Part shown: piece by piece, positions 36,371-44,156 of the stretch
Layout: the number at the start of each line of letters is the position of its first letter
How positions within the stretch are numbered: the stretch's first letter is position 1
Source: Paenibacillus phoenicis
GTDB taxonomy: Bacteria > Bacillota > Bacilli > Paenibacillales > Paenibacillaceae
Assembly (NCBI RefSeq): GCF_034718895.1
Contig: NZ_JAYERP010000001.1
Coordinates: 1,302,001-1,366,000, forward strand
Direction: 5' to 3'
DNA length: 64,000 nucleotides
The notes under the pieces: model-generated
The model's database searches: none
What the model was told of the DNA's origin: nothing
What the model saw: only the letters and a program-made list of their open reading frames with translations
Made by a program: the position numbers and the translations under genes

Positions 36371-36401
36371 AACCTCCGATTCGTGGTTACGAATGGAGGT
36401 T
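36371..36401 (-). terminator. terminator of the Cys-rich small protein gene
   Basis: AACCTCCATTCG and CGAATCGGAGGTT pair with one bulged base, then TTTTTCTTTTTC on the minus strand. Confidence 0.85.
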
Positions 36402-36430
36402 ACTATGGTGTGAAGCAAGAACGATCTATA

Positions 36431-36625
36431 TTAAGCATAGTACTCAAACAACAGTTGACGGGTCTCTTCAGCGCCATCGGCTTCCATTTCGAACGCCTCG
36501 TCAAGTCCTTTCTCTGCCCAACAAGCTTTGCAAGCTTCTTCTGTCGTGCACAGATGTGCATCTTCACAGGTGTAGCAGAACTGCAGGTAATTGCGGGTTA
36601 CAAATTCTTCTTGAACAGTTTTCAT
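36431..36625 (-). CDS. small Cys-rich protein, possible metal-binding
   Basis: A 64-residue protein with five cysteines in a 19-residue stretch: FCYTCEDAHLCTTEEACKAC (17, 20, 26, 32, 35). The spacing C-X2-C...C-X2-C could bind zinc or an iron-sulphur cluster. No signal peptide. No family recognised. AGGAG lies upstream, and about 110 bases before the gene there is an FNR/Rex-like dyad, which makes redox control an attractive guess. Confidence 0.75.
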   Translation of the reverse strand: MKTVQEEFVTRNYLQFCYTCEDAHLCTTEEACKACWAEKGLDEAFEMEADGAEETRQLLFEYYA

Positions 36626-36728
36626 AAGGCTCCACTCCTATCATTATGGGAGCGTTCGCTCCGATTTTGGCTTGCCTGTGATTGATCTTCCTTACAAGTT
36701 AAATATATCACAAAGTCCGAGAATAGTA

Positions 36729-36745
36729 CGTGATAATTTTCACAA
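36729..36745. promoter_or_regulatory. FNR/Rex/CRP-like dyad upstream of the Cys-rich protein
   Basis: CGTGA-TAATTT-TCACAA on the plus strand; read on the minus strand TTGTGA-N6-TCACG. It matches TGTGA-N6-TCACA at nine of ten positions. Confidence 0.4.
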
Positions 36746-36785
36746 TATAATGAACATTATCATTCTGCCCGTTTCTACACAAAAG

Positions 36786-36809
36786 AAGCATGGATCCCAC
36801 GCCATGCTT
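36786..36809 (-). terminator. terminator of the YCF48-like lipoprotein gene
   Basis: AAGCATGG/CCATGCTT stem then CTTTTG on the minus strand, 15 bases after the stop. Confidence 0.65.
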
Positions 36810-36824
36810 GCTTTTATTATCCGT

Positions 36825-38111
36825 TTATAGCACCTGCCAGGTTCGTCCCCCATCCTTCGTTTGCATCAGGAGCGAACGCTTCTGATTCTCTTGGGCAACT
36901 AACAGCCACCCCACTCGGGAATTAAAGAACTGAAGCTTCACAATTTCAGGGTAGTCCTCCAGCGTTTCGACCAATTTTTTGTTTTCCGGCAACGGCTCCC
37001 AGCTCGCGCCTTGGTTTAACGTATGATAGACCGTTGAATCCAAAATCGTCCAACCTTCGTTAGGCGTTAAGAAAGTCGGAGCCAGCTTCTCGTTTAGACC
37101 GGTTTGCCAGGACAACTGAAACGGCGCTAACGTCCAAGTGCTGCCGGCATCTTCCGTAAAGTAACCGTTGAATTTGGTGGAATCCCCCCGGGTGCAGCCG
37201 ACAGGAATCCAGCCCTCTTTCACGCTGCCGGAGAAGAAGGACACAGGCCCAACCGTAAAGCTGTCGCAGGTTTTATACTTGTTCGGATTAAAGAAATGAA
37301 GATTTTGAGTCCAGGTTAACCCGCCGTTTTGGGTCGTATATAACGTTGGAAGTCCTTGATTGATTTCGGTTACAAAACCGTGCAGCGGGCTAGTAAAGGC
37401 CATCGATGTTTGCGTGCCAGGTATCAATGAAGGGCTGTCCTCTGACAGGAGACGCATCGGATCCGTCCCCCCAAGCAGAACTTCAAAGGTTTGGGCTCCG
37501 TCATCCGTCTCATATAAAGACCGTGCTCCATTCTCCCGCATGTTAACCTCGGAAAGCAACCATCCATGATCCGGATCGGCAAATACCATGGCCTTCACTT
37601 CCCCTTCTCCAGGGAATGAAGTTACCTTCCAAGTGGTTCCGCCGTCGGTTGTACGCAGGACAATCGTATCTCCGGAACCGGCAGAATTTCGTACGATAAA
37701 GCCATGATTCGGATCTAGAAAAAAGATATCCTTGGCATACTCCGGCGTGGTAGCAAACGGTACGGAGGCGGCAGGTGAGATATTCGTCCACGTTTTGCCG
37801 TTGTCTGCTGTAATATAAAGCCGCAGCTCGTTACGCGTAATCCCCCACGCTAGTCCCGTCGTTTCACTGAGCAATTGAAAATCGGTGAGACGGGTTTGAA
37901 TCTGGTAGCGGTTATTCGTGTTCTCCGCCGGAGCGGCGGCAGGATTTCCCTGGTTCTCGGAAGCTGCAGGATTAATCACTGTGATCGTTTGTCCATCCTC
38001 AGAAGGCTCGTCTAGTACCGGAGTGGCAGCCGGAGGCGGCTCGGAATTGCAAGCCGTCAGAAGCAGCACCATACCCAGGGCGGTTCCGGCAATCTTAAGC
38101 CACAGGCTCAA
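36825..38111 (-). CDS. lipoprotein with BNR/YCF48-like beta-propeller repeats
   Basis: A 428-residue protein with a lipobox LLTAC (Cys21), a Pro/Ala/Asn-rich linker to about residue 70, and then repeated blades with the SxDGGxTW Asp-box: TADNGKTWTN, TTDGGTTWKV, TQNGGLTWTQ, TEDAGSTWTL, TKDGGRTWQV. The fold resembles sialidase/YCF48 propellers but no catalytic residues are evident; it is probably a surface binding or assembly protein. Start is TTG behind GAGGTGG. An extended -10 promoter lies just upstream. Confidence 0.85.
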   Translation of the reverse strand: MSLWLKIAGTALGMVLLLTACNSEPPPAATPVLDEPSEDGQTITVINPAASENQGNPAAAPAENTNNRYQIQTRLTDFQLLSETTGLAWGITRNELRLYITADNGKTWTNISPAASVPFATTPEYAKDIFFLDPNHGFIVRNSAGSGDTIVLRTTDGGTTWKVTSFPGEGEVKAMVFADPDHGWLLSEVNMRENGARSLYETDDGAQTFEVLLGGTDPMRLLSEDSPSLIPGTQTSMAFTSPLHGFVTEINQGLPTLYTTQNGGLTWTQNLHFFNPNKYKTCDSFTVGPVSFFSGSVKEGWIPVGCTRGDSTKFNGYFTEDAGSTWTLAPFQLSWQTGLNEKLAPTFLTPNEGWTILDSTVYHTLNQGASWEPLPENKKLVETLEDYPEIVKLQFFNSRVGWLLVAQENQKRSLLMQTKDGGRTWQVL

Positions 38112-38148
38112 CCTGAACCACCTCGCTTTCTGCAGTTAGATATGAATC

Positions 38149-38159
38149 ATTATAACATA
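38149..38159 (-). promoter_or_regulatory. extended -10 promoter of the YCF48-like gene
   Basis: TATGTTATAAT on the minus strand, 38 bases before the TTG start; no clear -35 hexamer. Confidence 0.5.
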
Positions 38160-38175
38160 GATGTTTTTCTCGCCG

Positions 38176-39270
38176 TTATAAACGGGGATCGTTCCCAAAA
38201 TTCACCGTGAAATGCTGATTGGGTTTATAAACGGCAAAGGCGTATCCTTTGCTTTGCAAATATTCGATAATTTGAGGCAAAATCTTTACCGTCTGCGCTT
38301 TCTCATGCAACAGAATCACCTCAGTATCCCGGTGCGTTTGACGCTTTACTTCTTTAAGGATTGTGCTCGGGCTGTTCGGGTATTTCCAGTCCATGGAGTC
38401 CACCGTCCAGTCCCACATCTTAAATCCCGCTTTCGCAATATCACCGCGGAACTTCTCACCGATTTCCGGTTTGCTGCCGTACGGCGCACGAATCAAGGTC
38501 GGGGAAGTGCCGGTAAGCTTCTCCATCAGCTTCTGTTCCTTCGTAAATTCTTCGATGAAGTGAGCCGATCCTTTGCCGTCATATAAAATCTTCTTGTTGT
38601 GCGTCATACTGTGCAGACCTATGTAATGACCTTCCTGCAACGCCTGATTCACGATTTTCTCATTTTTGCTGAGCTGATTCCCAATCATAAAGAAAGTGCC
38701 ATGTATCTGATAATGCTCCAAAATATCAAGCAACTGCTCCGTATATTTGCTAGGTCCGTCATCAAAGGTCAGATAAATTACTTTTGGCTTCACAGTCGAT
38801 TTCGTTTTTTTATCCTGCTGCGCTGGGGATTTCGTTTCGACCGCAGGTTGTGCGGCAGGTGTAGCAGGTGCCGGGTCGGATTCAGCTGTCTGGGAAGCAC
38901 CATCTTCCTTGCTCGGAGTCCCCTTCGGCTCCGCCTGGGTGTTACTTGATTCTGCCGGGGTACTGTTTGAATCCGCCGGTGTAACGGTGGGCTCCGTCGT
39001 TTGCTGTGAATTTGCAAGATTAACGCTCTGCCCCTTCTCCGTTTCCCCTGCGGATGCCAATTTTGCCGGGATAACCACCCGGGTTGACGACTTGTGCGGA
39101 AGGGATTTGTTGATCAGTGGGGCGACTGCCACCGCAGTCAATGCCAGGGAAGATGCCGTCAGTACGAGCGCAGCTGTGATGATCCATCTCGTACGCCGAA
39201 TTATTTTGGATTGTGTGTTACACTCTCCATGCTTTTCACTTCGTTTACCGTAAGGCGACATCTCATTCAC
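38176..39270 (-). CDS. membrane-anchored polysaccharide deacetylase (CE4)
   Basis: A 364-residue protein: cytosolic basic N-terminus, one membrane span (ITAALVLTASSLALTAVAVA, ~30-52), a Ser/Thr/Pro/Gln low-complexity linker to about residue 160, then a NodB domain. CE4 motifs: TFDDGP, HxxxH in GLHSMTHN, RAPYG, WTVDSMDW and LLHEK, so a metal-dependent deacetylase of peptidoglycan or chitin-like polymer outside the cell. Start is GTG, 7 bases after AGAGAGG. Monocistronic. A second family member lies at 47.6 kb. Confidence 0.92.
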   Translation of the reverse strand: MNEMSPYGKRSEKHGECNTQSKIIRRTRWIITAALVLTASSLALTAVAVAPLINKSLPHKSSTRVVIPAKLASAGETEKGQSVNLANSQQTTEPTVTPADSNSTPAESSNTQAEPKGTPSKEDGASQTAESDPAPATPAAQPAVETKSPAQQDKKTKSTVKPKVIYLTFDDGPSKYTEQLLDILEHYQIHGTFFMIGNQLSKNEKIVNQALQEGHYIGLHSMTHNKKILYDGKGSAHFIEEFTKEQKLMEKLTGTSPTLIRAPYGSKPEIGEKFRGDIAKAGFKMWDWTVDSMDWKYPNSPSTILKEVKRQTHRDTEVILLHEKAQTVKILPQIIEYLQSKGYAFAVYKPNQHFTVNFGNDPRL

Positions 39271-39691
39271 CGGATTCCTCTCTCTCTTTTTCTATTTAAT
39301 AGAATAATATAAAGCGAGAGTTTCGTCCTTACAGAATCGTTAATCGCTGGTTACAAAGTGATAACAACTTTTAAAAAGCGACATTTTGTTAACATAACAT
39401 ATATTATGTTTTAATTATTTCAAAGAGGATAAAAATAAACCGCCTCCCTAAGAAGACGGTTATCGTGCTGATAGATCCCGTTTGCCTATTCATTATTATT
39501 TAAAATACGAACATTCCAGATTTTACTTTAAATTTAGAACTTTCTTCAGGTACAATGGGTGTAACCCAATACATACGCGCTTCATTCTTAAACGCAGCGA
39601 AGCGCCCAAGAGTGCTTGTATCACTTAAGGTTAAGAACCCAACCAACGGTGCAAGCTAAAGCATGGAGAACACGACAAGGAGATGAAAAAA
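39271..39691. other. 420-bp AT-rich intergenic region before ldh
   Basis: It separates divergent transcripts. It holds a 20-bp perfect palindrome AACATAACATATATTATGTT (39391-39410), a small AACCG/CGGTT hairpin near 39439-39462 and a TACAAT -10-like box near 39552. No gene is supported in it. Confidence 0.5.
39391..39410. repeat. 20-bp palindrome, dif-like or operator
   Basis: AACATAA-CATATA-TTATGTT. Its inner 18 bases match those of the site at 17974-18001 except for two centre positions. Extended to 28 bp it has 11-6-11 arm geometry. Confidence 0.5.
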
Positions 39692-40618
39692 ATGAAAAAC
39701 AAGATGAGTTCCAGCCGGGTTGTAATCATCGGCACAGGGGCGGTTGGTGCGACTACCGCTTATACGCTGCTCTTAAGAGAACGGGTGTCCGAGCTGGTCT
39801 TGATTGACGTCAATAAGGAGAAGGCGCTGGGCGAAGCCCTTGACATGAACCATGGTCTTCCCTTCACGGGAGGTGTGAAGCTGTGGGCTGGAGATTACAG
39901 CGATTGCGCTGATGCTGACGTCATTGTGATAGCGGCAGGCGCTTCTCAACGTCCCGGCGAGACCCGGATCGATTTGCTCAAACGGAATGCCGTCATCTTC
40001 GACAGTATCATTCAAAATATCGTGAAATACAATAATCACGGCATCATTCTCGTAGCAACGAACCCGGTCGATATCCTGTCCTACGTTACATTGAAGAAAA
40101 GCGGATTCCCGTCCAATCGCGTTATCGGTTCCGGTACCCTGCTTGACAGCGCACGTTTCCGTTACCTAATTGGACAGAACAAGAAAATTAACCCGCGTAG
40201 CATTCATGCTCATATCATCGGCGAACACGGGGATTCCGAGGTTCCACTTTGGAGCTTGGCAAACGTCGCCGGCATCGGCTTGGAGTTCTCTGATGAGGAC
40301 CGTGAAGAGATCTTCAACAATACGAAAAACGCTGCATACGAGATCATCAACGCCAAAGGAGCTACTTACTACGCGATCGCGCTGGCGTTGGACCGCATCA
40401 TCGTCTCGATCTTGCAAAACGAAGGCTCCGTTCTGAACGTCTCGACGTTGCTGACGGATTATAACGGCGTCTCTGATGTTTATCTTGGCGTACCGAGTAT
40501 CGTTGACCGCTCTGGCGTCCGCGAAGTGCTGGATTTGAAGCTGGACAATGAGGAGCTGACTCGGTTCCATGCTTCAGCGAATAAGTTAAAAGCGGAAATC
40601 GCCAAACTTGATCTGTAA
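39692..40618 (+). CDS. ldh: L-lactate dehydrogenase
   Basis: A 308-residue enzyme interconverting pyruvate and L-lactate with NADH, the main fermentative redox outlet. Motifs: VVIIGTGAVGATTAY (NAD fold), LVATNPVDIL, GTLLDSARFR and active-site His in HIIGEHGDSE. AAGGAG is 9 bases before the ATG at 39692; the ATG at 39683 overlaps the ribosome site. Monocistronic with a strong terminator. Confidence 0.95.
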   Translation: MKNKMSSSRVVIIGTGAVGATTAYTLLLRERVSELVLIDVNKEKALGEALDMNHGLPFTGGVKLWAGDYSDCADADVIVIAAGASQRPGETRIDLLKRNAVIFDSIIQNIVKYNNHGIILVATNPVDILSYVTLKKSGFPSNRVIGSGTLLDSARFRYLIGQNKKINPRSIHAHIIGEHGDSEVPLWSLANVAGIGLEFSDEDREEIFNNTKNAAYEIINAKGATYYAIALALDRIIVSILQNEGSVLNVSTLLTDYNGVSDVYLGVPSIVDRSGVREVLDLKLDNEELTRFHASANKLKAEIAKLDL

Positions 40619-40637
40619 TCACTCCCAAGATGCGCAA

Positions 40638-40678
40638 AAAAACGTCCGGAATGCGAATCTGCAGTACCGGACGTTTTT
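40638..40678 (+). terminator. terminator of ldh
   Basis: AAAAACGTCCGG/CCGGACGTTTTT perfect 12-bp stem with 17-base loop. The following 210 bases to the CBS gene hold nothing I can support. Confidence 0.9.
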
Positions 40679-40887
40679 ATGTTTATTTTATCCTATTAAT
40701 CATTATAATTCACTTGGTTAAATGTTTGCTTTTATGCCTCTACTCCACACTTCTTCGCTGCATTCTATCGATGGATCAATGGCCTGCCTTCACTTCATCG
40801 ACATGCTTTACATGCTATTGTTGTTCCCCAGCACCGCCCCGGCGGCGATGACTGCCGCGATAGGGACATAAAGACTCCTTTCCCGAG

Positions 40888-41343
40888 TTATAAAAATGAT
40901 TTAAAGGAATGCCTGATCACATCTCCCCGGCTGATAATTCCGACCAGCACCCCGTTGCGTTCGACCGGGAGTTTCTTAATCTGCTTCTTCCCTAAGATCG
41001 CCGCAATGTTCTCAATTTCCTCATCCCACGACACGGTGTATACTTTCTTCTTCCCGATTTCCATGACGTTGAGGTCAAGCAGGCGCCGTATACGCTGTTC
41101 AAAGTCCTCCTGGTCCCCTTTAAACACAGCAACGTAATAAATCGAATCCACCACAACGTCGCGATGTTTACCGATGTAACGCATAATATCGCCGTCACTG
41201 ATATAGGACACGATCTCATTGCGTTCATTCACCACCGGAAGTCCACTGATCCGGTATTCCATGAATCTTTCAATCACAGAACGTACCGTATCGGTCTCTT
41301 TGACTTTGTACACGTGTTTGATCATGATCTCATGCGCTTGCAT
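40888..41343 (-). CDS. CBS-domain pair protein
   Basis: A 151-residue cytosolic protein composed of two CBS domains (MQAHEIMIKHVYKVKETDTV at the start; KKVYTVSWDEEIENIAAILG from about 95), with ISGLPVVNE and IKKLPVERNG as the typical second-strand motifs. Such stand-alone pairs bind adenine nucleotides and act as sensors; the target is unknown. GAGGGGG precedes the ATG at 41343. A cre-like box lies upstream. Confidence 0.9.
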   Translation of the reverse strand: MQAHEIMIKHVYKVKETDTVRSVIERFMEYRISGLPVVNERNEIVSYISDGDIMRYIGKHRDVVVDSIYYVAVFKGDQEDFEQRIRRLLDLNVMEIGKKKVYTVSWDEEIENIAAILGKKQIKKLPVERNGVLVGIISRGDVIRHSFKSFL

Positions 41344-41395
41344 GGTTATCCCCCTCATGCAACTATATAAATTGTTGTCAATTGCTTGGAATGCG

Positions 41396-41409
41396 TAAAA
41401 ACGCTTTCT
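41396..41409. promoter_or_regulatory. cre-like catabolite control site
   Basis: TAAAAACGCTTTCT matches the CcpA consensus TGWAARCGYTWNCW at 13 of 14 positions, 53 bases upstream of the CBS-pair start. Confidence 0.35.
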
Positions 41410-41496
41410 CCTTGTGAAAGCCCGCATTCATTTAATTTCCTCTCCATTCTATGATACGATAAACTTATCCTATTTGGCTGTGAGGTATTCGTAATT

Positions 41497-41737
41497 ATGG
41501 ATGACAAATCGCTAGAAACGATTGAGCTGGAGATGGCCGTCCTTTATCGGCGGATGACCACTGTAACTGCTTCCCGAAAAAACGGGAATTTAGACCGTGC
41601 CGCATACCTGCTGCTGCATCGGATCAATGCCCATGGCGCGGTAGGTGTCAAAGCATTGGCCGAAGGAAGACACGGAAGCGTTTGCCGCCTTACTGCAGAA
41701 ATTTAATCACGCCCTGCTGAAATTGAAATCGAAATAG
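41497..41737 (+). pseudogene. MarR-family regulator with internal deletion
   Basis: The frame starts MDDKSLETIELEMAVLYRRM and continues LDRAAYLLLHRINAHGAVGVKALAE, the first helices of a MarR regulator. It then jumps directly to the C-terminal dimerisation helix, read in another frame as EDTEAFAALLQKFNHALLKL with a stop at 41737. The winged-helix DNA-binding core is missing, so it cannot act as a repressor. It sits just upstream of the methyltransferase-recombinase pair. Confidence 0.75.
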
Positions 41738-41747
41738 CATGTCGGTT

Positions 41748-41775
41748 AGTTTACATAATTTTTCTTTCGTCAACT
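41748..41775. other. dif-like 28-bp site upstream of the second recombinase unit
   Basis: AGTTTACATAA, centre TTTTTC, TTTCGTCAACT. The left arm is again the exact complement of TTATGTAAACT; the outer ends form AGTTTAC/GTCAACT. It lies 18 bases before the methyltransferase start and about 710 bases before the recombinase gene. In streptococci the XerS target lies next to xerS. Confidence 0.35.
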
Positions 41776-41792
41776 TACAGGAGGTTACTCTG

Positions 41793-42461
41793 ATGAATCA
41801 TATCGATTTGCCTGTTGAAATCATCGAACGCGCCGAAACACCCCGTGGGGAAATCCAACTACAACGGCGCGGCGAGGAGTTCGAAATCATCAGCAACGGC
41901 ACCTTTCTGATGGCGACATATAACGGCGAGTCTGAACGCTTGCTGGTCCGCCGCGCACTGGAACGGGTCCCCTCCCCCGAGAAGGTTCTGATCGGAGGCT
42001 TAGGGGTTGGCTTTTCTCTGCAGGAAGCACTTCTCGATCCCCGCGTAAAGGAAGCGACCGTCGTGGAGATTGAAGCCAAGGTCATTGAATGGAACCGGAC
42101 CGTTTTGGCGCATGTGAACGATCATGCCTTAGCGCATGCGAGAACGCGGTTGATTCATGCGGATCTTGTCGCCTGGATTCGTGAGACGGCAGAGACCTTT
42201 GATCTAATCTGTCTCGACATCGATAACGGACCGGACTGGAAAGTGTTTGACGACAATGCTTCGTTATACGATGAAGCCGGTCTGGCGGCGCTGCAACGCC
42301 GGTTGCGGCCCGGCGGCTGCCTCTCCTTCTGGAGCGCTACTCCTTCTCCGGATTTCGCGCGTCGGCTCAGGGAGGCGTTCGGAGACGTGGAGATCCGCGA
42401 GGTACCGCAAACGCACGGGGAACCAGATTATATTTTCTACGTTCGTGGCTCTCATCGATAA
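41793..42461 (+). CDS. spermidine-synthase-like SAM-binding protein
   Basis: About 222 residues with a spermine/spermidine synthase-type Rossmann fold: VLIGGLGVGFSLQEALLDPR (motif I), VVEIEAKVIEWNR, FDLICLDIDNGPDW and LRPGGCLSFWSA. The N-terminal part (EIQLQRRGEEFEIISNGTFLM) is the small beta domain of the family. The polyamine residue pattern is incomplete, so the true substrate is unknown. AGGAGG precedes the ATG at 41793. The recombinase gene begins 23 bases later. Confidence 0.82.
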   Translation: MNHIDLPVEIIERAETPRGEIQLQRRGEEFEIISNGTFLMATYNGESERLLVRRALERVPSPEKVLIGGLGVGFSLQEALLDPRVKEATVVEIEAKVIEWNRTVLAHVNDHALAHARTRLIHADLVAWIRETAETFDLICLDIDNGPDWKVFDDNASLYDEAGLAALQRRLRPGGCLSFWSATPSPDFARRLREAFGDVEIREVPQTHGEPDYIFYVRGSHR

Positions 42462-42484
42462 TCAGCCATTCAGGAGGTACTCCC

Positions 42485-43567
42485 ATGCAAATTCAAAAAG
42501 CGATCGACCGCAAGAAACTGGATGAGAAGGTTGTACATATGCCCTGGTTCGTGCAGCAGTTTATCGATTATAAGCTGCCGGATCTCTCCCCTTCTACACT
42601 TTTAGAGTATGTACGGGATTACGAACAGTTCTTCAGCTGGCTGCGGGCGGAAGGCTTAACTGCAGCGCAGACGAACGCCCAAGTCACACTCCACGATCTG
42701 GAGACTCTGCATATGGAGAGCATTGTGGGGTATCGGCTTCACTTAACCACACGAACCGAAAGCACCAACTCCAAAATTACGGTCTCGCGAAAAATGTCCT
42801 CCTTGCGCTCGTTGTTCCACTATCTCAGCCAAATTGCCGAGGACGAGAACTTTTACCCGCTGTTAAAACGAAACATTATGGCGAAGGTGGAAATCAAACG
42901 GATCCATAAACCGAAGGATACAGCGGCTAAACTCAAGGGCAAAATTTTGGAAGAAGACGAGTTAACCGAATTTATCGCCTACATCGCCGAAGGATATGGC
43001 CGGGATATTGCAGACAATAAACAGGCGCTTTATGCGTATGAGCTGAACAAGGAGCGCGATGCCTGCATCGCCAGCTTGATTCTGAATTCCGGATTACGCG
43101 TCTCCGAGGTCGTCAACCTGAATATCGATGATTTGGACCTGGCGAATAAGCTGATTTATGTTTATCGGAAAGGCAACAACGACGAGTCGTTCAAAACGCC
43201 GGTGTACTTCCGAGAGCAGTGCAGGGACGATTTGGCCGCCTATCTGACGCTTCGGCAGGCGCGATACCGTACGCCCAAGCGGGAGAAGGCCCTGTTTGTG
43301 GCCATACCCAACGGACAAAAAGAAGGAAAACGGATGACCAAACGCGCGATCCAAGCGATGATCATCAAGTACGCCAAACGTTTCGGCAAGCCGTACCTGA
43401 CGGTTCATAAGCTACGGCATTCCTTCGCCACCGACTATTATTTGCAGAACGATATTTACAAGACCAAAGAGCAGCTCGGTCACGCCTCAACCGAAACGAC
43501 CGAGGTGTATGCGCATCTTACGGACAAGACGATGTCCGAAGCGATTGAGCGCCGGGTCAGCGGTTAG
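42485..43567 (+). CDS. XerS-like tyrosine recombinase (copy 2)
   Basis: A 360-residue recombinase with the same layout as the protein at 10.7 kb: MPWFVQQFIDYKLPDLSPSTLLEY opening, core-binding domain, catalytic Arg in NSGLRVSEV, Lys in RKGNND, HKLRHSFATDY, LGHAS and Tyr342 in EVYAHL. GC content here matches the chromosome, unlike copy 1, so this is the better candidate for the housekeeping dimer-resolution enzyme. AGGAGG precedes the ATG; a terminator follows. Confidence 0.92.
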   Translation: MQIQKAIDRKKLDEKVVHMPWFVQQFIDYKLPDLSPSTLLEYVRDYEQFFSWLRAEGLTAAQTNAQVTLHDLETLHMESIVGYRLHLTTRTESTNSKITVSRKMSSLRSLFHYLSQIAEDENFYPLLKRNIMAKVEIKRIHKPKDTAAKLKGKILEEDELTEFIAYIAEGYGRDIADNKQALYAYELNKERDACIASLILNSGLRVSEVVNLNIDDLDLANKLIYVYRKGNNDESFKTPVYFREQCRDDLAAYLTLRQARYRTPKREKALFVAIPNGQKEGKRMTKRAIQAMIIKYAKRFGKPYLTVHKLRHSFATDYYLQNDIYKTKEQLGHASTETTEVYAHLTDKTMSEAIERRVSG

Positions 43568-43582
43568 CAGGTTGCATACAAC

Positions 43583-43619
43583 AAGAGGACTTCCCGTCTC
43601 AACGGCAGGAAGTCCTCTT
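43583..43619. terminator. terminator between convergent recombinase and mobB
   Basis: AAGAGGACTTCC/GGAAGTCCTCTT perfect 12-bp stem with 13-base loop; TTT on the plus side. Confidence 0.85.
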
Positions 43620-43628
43620 TGCATTAGC

Positions 43629-44117
43629 CTACATCCAGTTTTGTCGTATGTACTCCGCCATATGCTCGACCTCATCCCGTTGAAACCGGCGTGGCCCCGA
43701 CTCGTTGGCGGGGAAGTCCGCCTCCTTCTGGACAATGGCGATGACTTGCTGCAGTTCCTGGATCAACGGCTCGTCCTCTGCGGAGCGCAGCAGGACCATT
43801 TTCGGATACGTTTCATGTTTGAAGCCTTCAACCAAGATCAAATCATATTCAGTAAAATGCTCAATCAGCTTCGCAAGCGATGTTTCCTGCTCCTCAAAAA
43901 CGGCCGTTCGCCATGGCGAAGTAATCGCAGCCGCCGCCGCTCCCGCCTCTCGAAAGCGAAACGAATCGGTCCCCTCTCGATCGGCTTCAAATCCGTGCAG
44001 GTCATGTTTGATAACGGCCACGCGAAGATTCATGCCATTAAATATCTTCACCAGCCGGGTAATGAGCGTTGTTTTCCCGCTGTTTTTATAACCGACGATC
44101 TGTACTACCGGTACCAC
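43629..44117 (-). CDS. mobB: molybdopterin-guanine dinucleotide biosynthesis protein MobB
   Basis: A 162-residue GTP-binding protein with Walker A GYKNSGKTT near the start, VAVIKHDLHGFE, and DLILVEGFKHE. It assists attachment of GMP to molybdopterin. The start is a GTG 8 bases behind GGGAGG; a longer frame upstream starts inside the moeA-mobB gap. Last gene of the pyrK-pyrD-LpdD-like-moeA-mobB transcript. Confidence 0.92.
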   Translation of the reverse strand: MVPVVQIVGYKNSGKTTLITRLVKIFNGMNLRVAVIKHDLHGFEADREGTDSFRFREAGAAAAAITSPWRTAVFEEQETSLAKLIEHFTEYDLILVEGFKHETYPKMVLLRSAEDEPLIQELQQVIAIVQKEADFPANESGPRRFQRDEVEHMAEYIRQNWM

Positions 44118-44156
44118 GCCCGTTTCCTCCCTCGTCCTGCCTATCAACAAACCGCA

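Noticed and set aside
39340-39370. TTACAAAGTGATAACAA as a Rex operator before ldh
   Set aside because: Only one half matches the TTGTGA-type arm and it is more than 320 bases from the ldh start.
40680-40887. A short minus-strand frame VPIAAVIAAGAVLGNNNSM and a 22-codon frame MSLSRQSSPP behind AAAGGAG
   Set aside because: The hydrophobic frame has no start codon and the one with a ribosome site has no sensible product; no decision possible, so not annotated.
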